From positions 36,232-100,231 of the forward strand of contig JALXAQ010000238.1 of NCBI GenBank assembly GCA_026991885.1: a stretch of DNA of 64,000 nt, in the 5' to 3' direction. The notes beneath the pieces are model-generated. The model was not told the DNA's origin, searched no databases, and worked only from the letters and a program-made list of their open reading frames with translations. Below, piece by piece: positions 1-8,926 of the stretch (positions within the stretch are counted from its first letter, which is position 1; every line of letters begins with the position of its first letter). Source of the DNA: Thiotrichaceae bacterium. Lineage in GTDB: Bacteria; Pseudomonadota; Gammaproteobacteria; Beggiatoales; Beggiatoaceae. The translations under genes and the position numbers were made by a program.

Positions 1-1
1 G

Positions 2-2200
2 GCAACCATGTTATGGGAAATGGAATGGAAACTGATTGAGCAATATGGCTTTGACGATGTGTACACGGGGAATGGCGGCAACAATCTAGCCATTCAACTG
101 GTCATTGATGGCATGAAGTTCACAAACTGCAATCCGGGCTTTGTTGATGCTCGCAATGCGATTTTGCTGGCTGATCAAACGAATAACGGGGGCGCCAACC
201 AATGTCTTATTTGGGAAGCCTTTGCCAAGCGTGGTTTGGGTTTCAGTGCTGATCAAGGCAGTACATCGAGCAGCACTGATGGTACAGAAGCCTTTGATTT
301 GCCGCCAGAGTGCTTGGAAATTTTGAAAATAAGCAAGACCGCCAATCCTTCGCCTGTTGAAGCCGGTGCTCTGTTAGATTATACCCTAGAAGTACATAAT
401 TACACACCTGATACGCTAACGGATGTTACCATTACTGATAATGTGCCAGCCAATACCAGCTATGTTTCAGCGACTTGTGGTGGCAGTGAGAGTGGTGGCA
501 TCGTGACTTTCCCGCTGGGCACGATGAATAGTAAGGACACGGCTACTTGCACTTTCCAAGTTCGGGTGAGTGGTAATCTGAGCCATACCGATTTATTTGT
601 CGATGACATGGAGAGCGGTTCGGGCAATTGGACGGTCTCGCATGGGCAAGGTCAAAAAAACTGGGCACTGAATAATTCTAATCCATACAGTGGAAGTTCT
701 GCTTGGTTTGCTCAGGATACGGATGTCGTTACTGATCAATATTTGAGCATGAGCAATCAGCTAGCCTTGAGTGGAAGACCTATCCTGCACTTTTGGCATC
801 AGTATAATACGGAAAGCAGCTTTGATGGTGGGGTCGTTGAGATAAGCACAGATGGGGGTACGACTTGGACGGACGTTACGATGACGCAAAATGGTTACAA
901 TGGGATCATTTCATCTAGTTGGGGCAGTCCTATTGGGGGTCGCCAAGCATTTACGGGTAACAGTGGTGGTTATATAGAAACGCGAGCCGATCTCAGCAGC
1001 TATAACGGTCAGAATGTACAAATCCGTTTTCGCTTTGCCACAGATACGAGTCGTGGTGGTAATGGTTGGTATGTGGATGATGTCCAGATTGTTGATGAAG
1101 CAGCGATTTTCAACGAGGCTTGTGTTGAAGCCAGTTCTGGTGCTCTTGATTGTGCAAGTGTCCTGACACCTGTGATCCCTGCGCCAAGTGCTGTTGTTGT
1201 GTCTACAGATATTATCATTGACTTTGGCGCCGATGGTATATGGGCGTGGTTAAACAACGAGAGTTGGCAGAGTCTGCATTCAGTCTCTCCTGATAGCATG
1301 GTCACTGGAGACCTAGACGATAATAATCAGGACGATGTCATTATAGATTTTGGCGAGCAATATGGAATTTGGCTATGGATGAACAATAGCAGTTGGGCTC
1401 AATTGCACACCTTATCGCCAGAAAGCATGGTGACGGGCGATATAGACGGTAGTGGTCAGGATGATGTCATTATCGACTTTGGCGAGCCTTATGGAATTTG
1501 GGTGCGGATGAACAACAACGCTTGGAAATCACTCCACAATATATCGCCAGAAAGCATGGTGACGGGCGATATAGACGGTAGTGGTCAGGACGATGTGATT
1601 ATCGACTTTGGCTCACAATATGGGATTTGGGTGTGGATGAACAACAACGCTTGGGAATCACTGCACAATATCTCGCCAGAAAGCATGGTGACGGGTGATA
1701 TAGACGGTAGCACTCAGGACGATGTCATTATCGACTTTGGCTCACAATATGGGATTTGGGTGCGAATGAACAATACCAATTGGGTTAAATTGCACAACTT
1801 ATCGCCAGAGGGCATGGTGACGGGAGATATAGATGGTAGCACTCAAGACGATGTGATTATCGACTTTGGTGAGCCGTATGGGATTTGGGTGCGGATGAAC
1901 AACAACACTTGGGCACTATTGCACAACTTATCGCCAGAGGGCATGGTGACGGGAGATATAGACGGTAGTGGTCAGGACGATGTGATTGTCGACTTTGGCT
2001 CACAATATGGTATTTGGCGCTGGATGAACAACAACACTTGGGCACTATTGCACTCATTATCGCCAGAAAGTATGGTGACGGGGAACATAGATGGATTGGG
2101 CTCAACGGCTTCTTCTAATAATCTCGAACTGAGCGATACCTTGCTCAATGTTGAAACCATTGAGTTACCAGAGCCAGAGCTTGGAATTCAATTACCGTAG
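2..2200 (+). CDS. C-terminal part of secreted M36 (fungalysin-like) metalloprotease with DUF11-like, jelly-roll and tandem repeat domains (5' end outside window)
   Basis: The reading frame is open at the window edge, so the gene starts upstream. The first 100 residues match the end of peptidase M36: a GNNLALQLVIDGMK-like stretch, then CNPGFVDARNAIL and CLIWEAFAKRGLG. The HExxH zinc site would lie upstream and is not visible. Next come a DUF11-type repeat (about 105-185, KTANPSPVEAG), a MAM/jelly-roll-like domain (about 197-365, FDGGVVEISTDGG and GWYVDDV), and seven 43-residue repeats (about 400-710) with the pattern DDVIIDFG-YGIW-MNN-SPESMVTGDIDG, resembling FG-GAP/VCBS repeats. It is probably an exported protease with adhesive C-terminal modules. 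A strong hairpin terminator follows. The family call is fairly secure; the substrate is unknown. Confidence 0.8.
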   Translation, partial: ATMLWEMEWKLIEQYGFDDVYTGNGGNNLAIQLVIDGMKFTNCNPGFVDARNAILLADQTNNGGANQCLIWEAFAKRGLGFSADQGSTSSSTDGTEAFDLPPECLEILKISKTANPSPVEAGALLDYTLEVHNYTPDTLTDVTITDNVPANTSYVSATCGGSESGGIVTFPLGTMNSKDTATCTFQVRVSGNLSHTDLFVDDMESGSGNWTVSHGQGQKNWALNNSNPYSGSSAWFAQDTDVVTDQYLSMSNQLALSGRPILHFWHQYNTESSFDGGVVEISTDGGTTWTDVTMTQNGYNGIISSSWGSPIGGRQAFTGNSGGYIETRADLSSYNGQNVQIRFRFATDTSRGGNGWYVDDVQIVDEAAIFNEACVEASSGALDCASVLTPVIPAPSAVVVSTDIIIDFGADGIWAWLNNESWQSLHSVSPDSMVTGDLDDNNQDDVIIDFGEQYGIWLWMNNSSWAQLHTLSPESMVTGDIDGSGQDDVIIDFGEPYGIWVRMNNNAWKSLHNISPESMVTGDIDGSGQDDVIIDFGSQYGIWVWMNNNAWESLHNISPESMVTGDIDGSTQDDVIIDFGSQYGIWVRMNNTNWVKLHNLSPEGMVTGDIDGSTQDDVIIDFGEPYGIWVRMNNNTWALLHNLSPEGMVTGDIDGSGQDDVIVDFGSQYGIWRWMNNNTWALLHSLSPESMVTGNIDGLGSTASSNNLELSDTLLNVETIELPEPELGIQLP
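1209..2095 (+). repeat. In-frame tandem repeat array, 129-nt unit (7 copies)
   Basis: Seven head-to-tail 129-nt units encode 43-residue repeats. The central five are almost identical at the DNA level, for example gtgacgggcgatatagacgg recurs. The first unit is the most diverged. High DNA identity implies recent amplification or gene conversion and likely copy-number variation between strains. Confidence 0.9.
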
Positions 2201-2208
2201 GCCTGACT

Positions 2209-2243
2209 AAAAATCCTATTTCTTTAAGAAATAGGATTTTTTT
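2209..2243. terminator. Bidirectional rho-independent terminator
   Basis: An inverted repeat with arms AATCCTATTTC / GAAATAGGATT is flanked by an A-run on the left and a T-run on the right. It sits between the convergent M36 protease gene and the sanA-like gene and can serve both. A close relative lies at 61008-61043. Confidence 0.85.
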
Positions 2244-2256
2244 ATTTTAATCGAGT

Positions 2257-2940
2257 TCAATCTGTTACAAAAACCTTTTCACCCAAAAATTTGGGCTGTG
2301 TTCTTAAAATATATAAATCTAAGACGGCTTTCAAACGGGCAAAAAATTCTCGAATCGGCGTTTTAATATCATTACTGAGAGGCACAGCTCTCGCATTAAA
2401 GCCTATCGCCTTAATACCATAAAAATCACTGATAAATAAAGCGCGTTTATTATGAAAGGGTTGTGAAACAACAACAATATCATCTTGTGAAAAAATTTTC
2501 TGACAACGCACAATCGAATCTAATGTACGAAAGCCAGCATAATCTAAAGTAATCACATTGCCAGGTATGCCTTGTGCCATCAAGGATTTTTTCATTTCTA
2601 TCGGTTCATTATAATATCTGGTGCGATTGTCACCGCTGGCAATAATATATTTGATTTTGCCCGCCTTATAAAGTTGCACCGCCGCATTGATACGATACTG
2701 AAAATAACGATTAATACGACCACGCCGTAAATTTTTACTCGTGCCTAATAATAGAGCGACTTTCTTTGTTGGGATGAGATTGATATCAGAATAAAGTCGA
2801 TCTTGAGTCTGAAATTCCACCCAGACATAACAGCCAACAATAGCTATAGTGAAGAAGCTGCCCAAGAAAAATACCGTTACTAATAAATATTTGCTCAACA
2901 ACAGCACCGAGTGGAAAATATTTCTTAGCTTGTTTTTCAT
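2257..2940 (-). CDS. SanA/YdcF-like DUF218 membrane protein
   Basis: A 227-residue protein with one N-terminal membrane segment (about 13-38) followed by a DUF218 domain. It contains VALLLGTSKNLRRGRINRYF, IIASGDNRTRYYNEP and VVVSQPFHNKRA, the pattern of SanA (vancomycin high-temperature exclusion protein) of enterobacteria. The family is linked to envelope barrier function; the biochemical activity is unknown. It lies downstream of the capD-like gene on the same strand and may share its transcript. Family assignment is strong; the physiological role is inferred. Confidence 0.8.
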   Translation of the reverse strand: MKNKLRNIFHSVLLLSKYLLVTVFFLGSFFTIAIVGCYVWVEFQTQDRLYSDINLIPTKKVALLLGTSKNLRRGRINRYFQYRINAAVQLYKAGKIKYIIASGDNRTRYYNEPIEMKKSLMAQGIPGNVITLDYAGFRTLDSIVRCQKIFSQDDIVVVSQPFHNKRALFISDFYGIKAIGFNARAVPLSNDIKTPIREFFARLKAVLDLYILRTQPKFLGEKVFVTD

Positions 2941-2967
2941 GAAGTTTTTCCATAAGAGTCCAAGATT

Positions 2968-4806
2968 TTAACTAGTCTCATTCAATTCTGGCACAATGGC
3001 TTTTAACACCTTTTTGATGTCGCTTTCCACATAATTATCACAGGCTTTTACCAATTGCTTTAAAGTATCGCTTAACTGCTCCCAATCGTTACTACGGTGA
3101 TCAGCTAACAGAATTTTGGCGTGATTTGTTTGACAGAGTTTTTCGTCAGCGTGGAATAATTCCTCATGCAGTTTTTCGCCTGGACGCAAATGGGTGTAAA
3201 CAATGCCAATATCTTTTTCTGGCACATTTCCTGACAAGCGAATCATTTGTTCTGCTAAATAAATGATTTTTATCGCTTTACCCATATCAAGCACAAAAAT
3301 TTCTCCCCCTTGCCCCATCGCCCCTGCTTGTAAAATCAACTGACAGGCTTCAGGAATGGTCATAAAATAACGACTGACTTCCGGATCAGTCACAGTCAGA
3401 GGCCCCCCTTTAGCAATTTGTGCCTTAAAAAGGGGAACAACGCTGCCGGCAGAGCCTAATACGTTACCAAAGCGCACCGTGATAAAACGGGTAGCACTGC
3501 GCCCATTCATAGCTTGACAAAATCTTTCTGCGGCACGTTTGGTTGCGCCCATGATGTTGGTCGGATTGACGGCTTTATCGGTAGAAATGAGAACAAAGAT
3601 TTCGCAAGCTTGTGCGGCGGCGGCTTCGGCCATAATTTTGGTGCCTAAAACGTTATTACGAACCGCTTCTCTGACTTGTGATTGCAACATCGGTACATGT
3701 TTATAAGCGGCAGCATGAAATATCACTTCAGGATGATAGTGCTCTAAAATAGAGTACACTGCCACAGCATCTACAATGTCACCTAGATGGACATATAATA
3801 ACAAATCGGGAAAATCTTCACGTAATTGCATCTCGACTTGATACAGATTGTATTCACAACGTTCAAGAATCACGAGGGCGGTGGGATTTAAGCCTGCAAT
3901 TTGTCTGCACAATTCAGCACCGATTGAGCCACCGCCCCCACTGACCATCACGACTTTGTTGCGTAAACCGGCTTCAATAATTTCCCAATCTAATTGTATT
4001 TTGGCACGTCCTAATAAATCCTCAATAGCAACATCGTGCAAAGCACTGATACTCACTTGTCCATTGACAAGCTTATCCAATTTCGGCAAAGTACGCACAG
4101 GCACTGTACAGCGTTCACAATATTCCACCACACGCCGCATTTGTTCATCGGTAGCCGCTGGCATGGCAATGACAATCACATCAACTAGCAAGCTTTTGAC
4201 GAACTCGGACAATTTGTCAATACTCCCTAACACGGGAACACCTTGTACTTTGCCACCATGCAGGCGCACTTGATCGTCTAAAAAAGCGACGGGTAGATAA
4301 CCGCTGCTATAATTACGCAGCATGTCACGCACCAGCATATCACCAGAGGTACCGGCACCTAAGACGAGGACACGTTGGGGACCTGTTTGACGCTTGAATA
4401 ACAATTTAAAGGAATGTTCATACCATAAGCGATAGAGTAAACGGGGCATCCCCAATAAAAAAATTAACAGACAGGGATAAAATAGCAAAGAAGTGCGCGG
4501 AACGAGTTTTATGCGGTTAAACAAAACGAGTACCAAAACAATGGCAAGCGTACCGATAATCGCGCTCTGTAAAATCGTGGCTAAATCGGGCATACTGGTA
4601 AATCGCCAAATGCTTCGATATAAACCACCATACCATAGTACAATGCTTTGCACTATAAGCACGATGGGCAAAACTTGCCAAAAAACAGCCTCAACGTGTG
4701 GTAGTAAAGGCAAGCCATAGCGGCCAAGAAACACTAACACCCAGGCGAGGGTCACCATGCAAATGTCATGTAGGATAATGGGGAGACGGCGAGAAAGTAA
4801 AGACAT
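2968..4806 (-). CDS. CapD/WbpM-type UDP-sugar 4,6-dehydratase/epimerase (polysaccharide biosynthesis)
   Basis: About 612 residues. The N-terminal third has four or five membrane helices. A CoA-binding-like Rossmann segment follows (VLVLGAGTSGDMLVRDML), then the extended SDR catalytic domain with nucleotide motif VSGGGGSIGAELCRQI, HAAAYKHVPM and STDKAVNPTNIMGATKR. Family members (WbpM, PglF, CapD) convert UDP-GlcNAc to a 4-keto-6-deoxy sugar for O-antigen, capsule or glycan assembly. In this class the usual catalytic Tyr is replaced by Met, and NIMGATKR fits that. I chose the ATG at 4806; the TTG at 4824 is an alternative. No other polysaccharide genes are adjacent. Confidence 0.88.
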   Translation of the reverse strand: MSLLSRRLPIILHDICMVTLAWVLVFLGRYGLPLLPHVEAVFWQVLPIVLIVQSIVLWYGGLYRSIWRFTSMPDLATILQSAIIGTLAIVLVLVLFNRIKLVPRTSLLFYPCLLIFLLGMPRLLYRLWYEHSFKLLFKRQTGPQRVLVLGAGTSGDMLVRDMLRNYSSGYLPVAFLDDQVRLHGGKVQGVPVLGSIDKLSEFVKSLLVDVIVIAMPAATDEQMRRVVEYCERCTVPVRTLPKLDKLVNGQVSISALHDVAIEDLLGRAKIQLDWEIIEAGLRNKVVMVSGGGGSIGAELCRQIAGLNPTALVILERCEYNLYQVEMQLREDFPDLLLYVHLGDIVDAVAVYSILEHYHPEVIFHAAAYKHVPMLQSQVREAVRNNVLGTKIMAEAAAAQACEIFVLISTDKAVNPTNIMGATKRAAERFCQAMNGRSATRFITVRFGNVLGSAGSVVPLFKAQIAKGGPLTVTDPEVSRYFMTIPEACQLILQAGAMGQGGEIFVLDMGKAIKIIYLAEQMIRLSGNVPEKDIGIVYTHLRPGEKLHEELFHADEKLCQTNHAKILLADHRSNDWEQLSDTLKQLVKACDNYVESDIKKVLKAIVPELNETS

Positions 4807-4844
4807 GTCATTAAATATGACCAATGGGATAGTGGTTTTTTATT

Positions 4845-5630
4845 TTAGGTTTCGGAGAGAAAATTTCTCAGTTCATCAACTATTTTCTGCTTTTTTGCTT
4901 TACCCAAACTGCTATTAGAAGTTAGCAAAAGATTTTCACCAGAACTTAACACTAAAACGACCTGATAATGGATTCTTTTAGAATTAAAATAAGATGAAGT
5001 GTTAAGTTTGACTTCGACAATTTCATCAAGTGGATGTTCAACCACTTCATTGCCTAACAAGCCTTGCCGTTCAATCTTTAAACTATCCACAGCCTTATCA
5101 AATGTTACTGTGATGATTTGACTCAATTGTCCTAATAAGCCAACAATAATAAAAAAGCCCCCAATCAAATAACTCAGCCAACGATTATCTCGCTCAATGA
5201 CAAGTAAGCTTTCATGGGGATCATTAAGAAAAGTATTGATTTGATCCGCCATAATGTCCTGTTTTTCACGGCTCATTGTGCCATAATGGCTTAAAGCAAT
5301 TTTTTCCGTTGGCGTTAACAATATAAGTTGGTAGTGAGGCTGTAGCATAAAAAAACTATCTATTCCCCTACTGTGACTTATTACTACCTCTGTACCTGTT
5401 AAATCTTTAATTGAAATTATAATAGTCTTTGACATTATGAAATATGAATGTTTTAGTTCACAACTACCTTGCTCTGCTTGCACTCGTTCACAAGTGAATG
5501 TTGACGCTTTGCTAAATAGAATAATTATCACTACCCCGACTATCGTCAAAAAGCTGCCTATTAACCAATGTGCGATAGGGCGGTGTTTTAGTATTAGTTG
5601 AGTTGGAGTGTGCTGTATGAACTTCATCAT
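4845..5630 (-). CDS. Hypothetical membrane protein with two TM segments
   Basis: A 261-residue protein I do not recognise. One hydrophobic helix lies at about 22-42 (HWLIGSFLTIVGVVIIILF) and a second at about 154-175 (SYLIGGFFIIVGLLGQL). The region between them is soluble with several Cys. The C-terminal 80 residues look like a small beta-rich PH-like domain (VDSLKIERQG, VLVLSSGENLLL). It lies just upstream of the capD-like gene on the same strand with a 38-nt gap, so co-transcription is possible. Confidence 0.7.
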   Translation of the reverse strand: MMKFIQHTPTQLILKHRPIAHWLIGSFLTIVGVVIIILFSKASTFTCERVQAEQGSCELKHSYFIMSKTIIISIKDLTGTEVVISHSRGIDSFFMLQPHYQLILLTPTEKIALSHYGTMSREKQDIMADQINTFLNDPHESLLVIERDNRWLSYLIGGFFIIVGLLGQLSQIITVTFDKAVDSLKIERQGLLGNEVVEHPLDEIVEVKLNTSSYFNSKRIHYQVVLVLSSGENLLLTSNSSLGKAKKQKIVDELRNFLSET

Positions 5631-5690
5631 GTCATCTATTACCTTGATAGTTATATTTTATTGATATTATTTATATTTTTTGTAGGTTTA

Positions 5691-5716
5691 GGGCAACCAC
5701 AAGGGATTGCCCCTAC
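5691..5716. repeat. Dispersed palindrome, GGGCAACC family (copy 1)
   Basis: The imperfect inverted repeat has arms GGGCAACC / GGATTGCCC followed by CTAC. Nearly identical copies lie at 22607-22632 and, degenerate, at 32497-32520. It is located 3' of dsbA on the minus strand, where it could act as a terminator or stabilising hairpin. Confidence 0.8.
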
Positions 5717-5723
5717 ATCACGG

Positions 5724-6386
5724 TTAATGCACGTTCATCAGCTTATATTCTTTCTCAATCAAATAATTGAGAACTTTTTTCATATTATCATAACCGTCTG
5801 CCTTTTCGCTGGTTACGCGGTATTTACCATTGACAAAGATGACTGGCACCCCGCTAATACCATAATTTTGGGTCATGTCCAGCGCTTTACCTATTTGCGT
5901 ATCAACCCAAAAGGAATGATAAGTACGACTAAACTGCTTCTCAGTCACGCCATAATCTGCAAAAAAACCAGCAATGGCTTGTTCCTGCTTTTTCAAAGCC
6001 CGCCGTCTTTTCTTATGTATCGCTTCAAAAAAGGGAGTGTGTATTTCTTCCAAGATATCCAATGCTTCAGCCGTGTAATAGGCTTTTGCCGTAACTGTCC
6101 ACCCACCCGTTTTACTGAAGACGGCGGGAATCCGTTTAAATTCGACATAATCTGGCTTAGTTTTCAGCCAAGGTCGCAAATTTTTCTCTAAATGATAACA
6201 ATGTGGGCAGCCATACCAAAAGAATTCCAGCACTTCAACTTTGTCTGGATTGTTGGTTGGTTGTGGGGGAGTGAGCAGCTCATATTGGCCTACAAAAGGC
6301 TCATTGGCATGCGCCAAGTGAGTAATAAATAAACTGCTTGCGGTTATGCAAACCACTATTAACCATGCCCTTCTAGCTAACTTCAT
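5724..6386 (-). CDS. dsbA: Thiol:disulfide interchange protein DsbA
   Basis: A 220-residue periplasmic protein. It has a signal peptide (residues 1-27, RAWLIVVCITASSLFITHLAHA), then a thioredoxin fold with active site CPHC in FFWYGCPHCYHLEKNL. A helical insert and the cis-Pro region GVPVIFVNGKYRV follow. DsbA introduces disulfides into exported proteins and is reoxidised by DsbB, which is not in the window. It lies 69 nt downstream of the cytochrome c4 gene on the same strand, a common gammaproteobacterial arrangement that links DsbA with c-type cytochrome maturation. Confidence 0.93.
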   Translation of the reverse strand: MKLARRAWLIVVCITASSLFITHLAHANEPFVGQYELLTPPQPTNNPDKVEVLEFFWYGCPHCYHLEKNLRPWLKTKPDYVEFKRIPAVFSKTGGWTVTAKAYYTAEALDILEEIHTPFFEAIHKKRRRALKKQEQAIAGFFADYGVTEKQFSRTYHSFWVDTQIGKALDMTQNYGISGVPVIFVNGKYRVTSEKADGYDNMKKVLNYLIEKEYKLMNVH

Positions 6387-6417
6387 GAATTATTGTCTCC
6401 TTAAGTTTCTGAAATAT

Positions 6418-6455
6418 TTTGGACTCTAGGAGTCCAAAATTTATTTTGGACGACT
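6418..6455. repeat. GTCCAAG-family palindrome (variant stem)
   Basis: Core GTCCAAAATTTATTTTGGAC is a compensated variant of the commoner GTCCAAGATTTATCTTGGAC: G-to-A in one arm is matched by C-to-T in the other. It lies between the cytochrome c4 gene and dsbA. Confidence 0.85.
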
Positions 6456-7076
6456 CTAATACAAACCCTGCATATAATCCGTCACCGCCCCCATTTCGTC
6501 ATCAGACATTTTTGAGGCAACATCACGCATGATGGCAGCATTACCTTCCGGCTTGCGGGCAGCACTTTTATAATCCATCAATTGCTTTTTGCTATACCCC
6601 GCTTTTTGTCCGTTGACAGAGGGAAATTTAGCGGCAGGATTACCCTTGCCTTGTGGACCATGACAGGCTATACAGGCTGGTAAACCTGTTTCTTTATTGC
6701 CACCACGATAAATTTTTTCTCCCAATCCGACCAATTCTTTACTCGCTTCGCCGATTGTCCTGGTTTGGCTCGCAAAATAGGCGGCTATGTCAAGCATGTC
6801 TTGTGTAGCAAGCGGCTTTGCTTGAGCTGTCATCAGCGGATCTTGACGGGCACCCGATTGGAAATTTTTAAGTTGTTGGACAATGACGCTGCTATGTTGC
6901 CCAGCAAGATTAGGCCATAATGGATTAGTACTATTACCATCAGCACCGTGACAAGCCGCACAACTAACGGATTTTGTTTTGCCAACCCCTGCATCGCCCG
7001 TTAAATCGCTATTTGTCGCGTAAGCTGTTGAACTACCTAAAGCCAAAATACACAAACTGAGTGTTAGTTTTTTCAT
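6456..7076 (-). CDS. Dihaem cytochrome c4
   Basis: A 206-residue protein with a signal peptide (1-20) and two class I haem domains. The first CXXCH is CAACH (about 40) and the second CIACH (about 136). Each is followed by a distal Met region (DPLMTAQAKPL; NAAIMRDVASKM). This is the cytochrome c4 duplication. Such cytochromes carry electrons from the bc1 complex to terminal oxidases, suiting a respiring sulfur oxidiser. It is followed by dsbA. It probably has its own promoter in the AT-rich 7077-7316 gap. Confidence 0.92.
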   Translation of the reverse strand: MKKLTLSLCILALGSSTAYATNSDLTGDAGVGKTKSVSCAACHGADGNSTNPLWPNLAGQHSSVIVQQLKNFQSGARQDPLMTAQAKPLATQDMLDIAAYFASQTRTIGEASKELVGLGEKIYRGGNKETGLPACIACHGPQGKGNPAAKFPSVNGQKAGYSKKQLMDYKSAARKPEGNAAIMRDVASKMSDDEMGAVTDYMQGLY

Positions 7077-7263
7077 TCTCTTTATCCGTTGAATAACAAA
7101 TATTTAAAATCACATGTGAGTACAGCCAATGATCGCGCCCGAATAAGTTGTACTCACTCTCCACAAAAATCAGACAAATATTATATCGCAAGAACAAGCT
7201 CGGTTGAAAGTGTTCAAACTTTCATATCGTGTATATTATAATATAATATAATATTTCAGTTTA

Positions 7264-7293
7264 AAGGAGTCCAAGATTTATCTTGGACTATTT
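7264..7293. repeat. GTCCAAG-family palindrome
   Basis: Contains GTCCAAGATTTATCTTGGAC preceded by TTTCAGTTTAAAGGA, the extended form of the repeat unit. It lies about 25 nt before the start of the CNBD-C39-like gene. The rest of this gap holds an AT-rich run of TATAA units at about 7230-7255. Confidence 0.9.
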
Positions 7294-7316
7294 ACTTTGT
7301 TGAGACTAACATAAAA

Positions 7317-8600
7317 ATGATTGATAACAAAATCCTGCAATTGTTGAAAAATATTTATCCTTTGTCATTATTTGATGACGAGGATTATCAAGCGATAGTC
7401 AGTTATTGTCAACAGATACAAGTTGCCAAAAATGTGCCCATTTTAGAAGCCGACAAAACATGGCCTGGTTTGTATTTTATCATCGAGGGGCAAGTGCGAT
7501 TTGTGGTTGATGTATCGGGACGAAAAGTGGATTACAATAAGCTACACACTTCTCAGCATTTTGGTGATTTAACCTCAGATGCCGTCAACCATTTTTCGGT
7601 TTATGGTAGCGCACCGTTATCCACTCTTTTGTACCTCCCCAAAAAGTATTTCCAATTATATGTGAGAATGCATCCACAACTTGAACAAGTCATTGGGGAA
7701 TACCAAACACAACAGGCGATTAAAGAATTTCTCATTCGCACCTCAGTCTTTTCTTATGTTCCTACACAACAGTTGCAGGCACTCGTCAGTTCATTGAAAA
7801 ATCAAAAATTACAGCCCCATGAGATTTTGATTAGACAAGGTGATGAGGCTAAAGAGGCTTACATCGTTGAAAAAGGTCGTTTGACAGTCCATGTTGATAA
7901 GCATCCAAATCAAGTGGTGCGTACCCTGACATCGGGGGACATCGTTGGCGAAATTGCCCTGCTCAAAAATGCTAAACGGACTAGCAATGTGATTGCTCAG
8001 ACTGAAACCAGCGTTTATGTCTTACCCCGAGAAGAATTTTTAAAACTCTTTGAAGAACAAGGAAAATTAAGCGACTGGGTTAATCAGTTAATGCAAGAAC
8101 GCCTTGGCTCCACTCGCTCCGATCTGAAAGCTAAGTCTCATAAAGACTATAAGATGTGGTTAAAAGATCGACTGGGACTGTTTCCTGTGGTGCGACAAGA
8201 AAAACCACAAGACAGTGGTGCCGCTTGTCTCGCCATGGTTTGCCGTTATTATGGTAAATCTGTTGATCTTGAGTGGACACGCCTGAAAATCAAGGGCAAT
8301 GATTTGGAGGCCAGCATTTCAGATTTAACCCAAGCGGCTGAGAAAATAGGACTAATGCCATTAGGGGTATTGTCTTCATACGAGCATTTGATGAATAGTG
8401 CTTTGCCAGCTATTGTGGGTTGGAAAGGTGGACAGTGGGCTGTTGTGTATCAAGTGACGGATACTAAGGTGTCAATGGTCGATCCAGCACAGGGCGCACA
8501 AAAGATAAGCAAAGAGACTTTTATAATGTCTTGGATTTATTTTACTCTTTATTTAAAACCAAGTGAGCGTTTTTTTGGAAAATTAGAATCTAAGAGCTAA
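7317..8600 (+). CDS. Tandem cyclic-nucleotide-binding domains with catalytically dead C39-like peptidase domain
   Basis: A 427-residue protein. Two CNBD/CAP_ED folds occupy about 1-125 and 140-260; the second has SGDIVGEIALLKNAKRTSNV, the phosphate-binding cassette with Glu but Lys-Arg in the expected Arg region. A C39-like domain occupies about 285-415. The usual catalytic DCGAAC is DSGAAC (Ser300 for Cys), and the expected His is Gln373 (GGQWAVV); the Asp of VDPAQG is kept. The domain therefore should not cleave but could bind peptides. In relatives these domains precede the membrane and ATPase parts of a type I secretion ABC transporter; here the protein stops at the C39 end. It could be a truncated transporter or a stand-alone peptide sensor. 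Confidence 0.75.
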   Translation: MIDNKILQLLKNIYPLSLFDDEDYQAIVSYCQQIQVAKNVPILEADKTWPGLYFIIEGQVRFVVDVSGRKVDYNKLHTSQHFGDLTSDAVNHFSVYGSAPLSTLLYLPKKYFQLYVRMHPQLEQVIGEYQTQQAIKEFLIRTSVFSYVPTQQLQALVSSLKNQKLQPHEILIRQGDEAKEAYIVEKGRLTVHVDKHPNQVVRTLTSGDIVGEIALLKNAKRTSNVIAQTETSVYVLPREEFLKLFEEQGKLSDWVNQLMQERLGSTRSDLKAKSHKDYKMWLKDRLGLFPVVRQEKPQDSGAACLAMVCRYYGKSVDLEWTRLKIKGNDLEASISDLTQAAEKIGLMPLGVLSSYEHLMNSALPAIVGWKGGQWAVVYQVTDTKVSMVDPAQGAQKISKETFIMSWIYFTLYLKPSERFFGKLESKS

Positions 8601-8636
8601 TTAATTATTTAATTAATTAATATAGTTTTCTCAGGT

Positions 8637-8656
8637 GTGCAAGGCGTTCCTTGCAC
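8637..8656. repeat. GTGCAAGG-family palindrome (copy 1)
   Basis: Sequence gtgcaaggcgttccttgcac. Other copies lie at 20181-20200 and 39549-39568. Confidence 0.85.
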
Positions 8657-8897
8657 TGAGTCATTCTTCTGCTATCTATCTATTATTTGGGGCTTCTCTA
8701 TTAAAATAAGCGCAATTATAGCAATCAAAGCTACAAAAATATACTCCGATATGTCTCCTTTTCTATGCTTTCCTTTTAGGACATGTACTTTATGCCGACT
8801 AAAAGGCGATAATTGTATGCCTTCCAATGTCACCAATTTACTCACAACAACACCGTTGTTTTTTGAGGTACTTCATTCTCTCGGTGCCCCAATTATT

Positions 8898-8926
8898 TTT
8901 GGAGTCCAAAGCTTTAGCTTTGGACT
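8898..8926. repeat. GTCCAAG-family palindrome (AAGCTTTAGCTT variant)
   Basis: The stem GTCCAAAGCT / AGCTTTGGAC with a TT loop differs from the family core by paired changes in both arms, so base pairing is preserved. Confidence 0.8.

Noticed and set aside
1209..2095. CRISPR-like array
   Set aside because: Regular repeats are in frame and encode a protein repeat; there are no unique spacers or cas genes.
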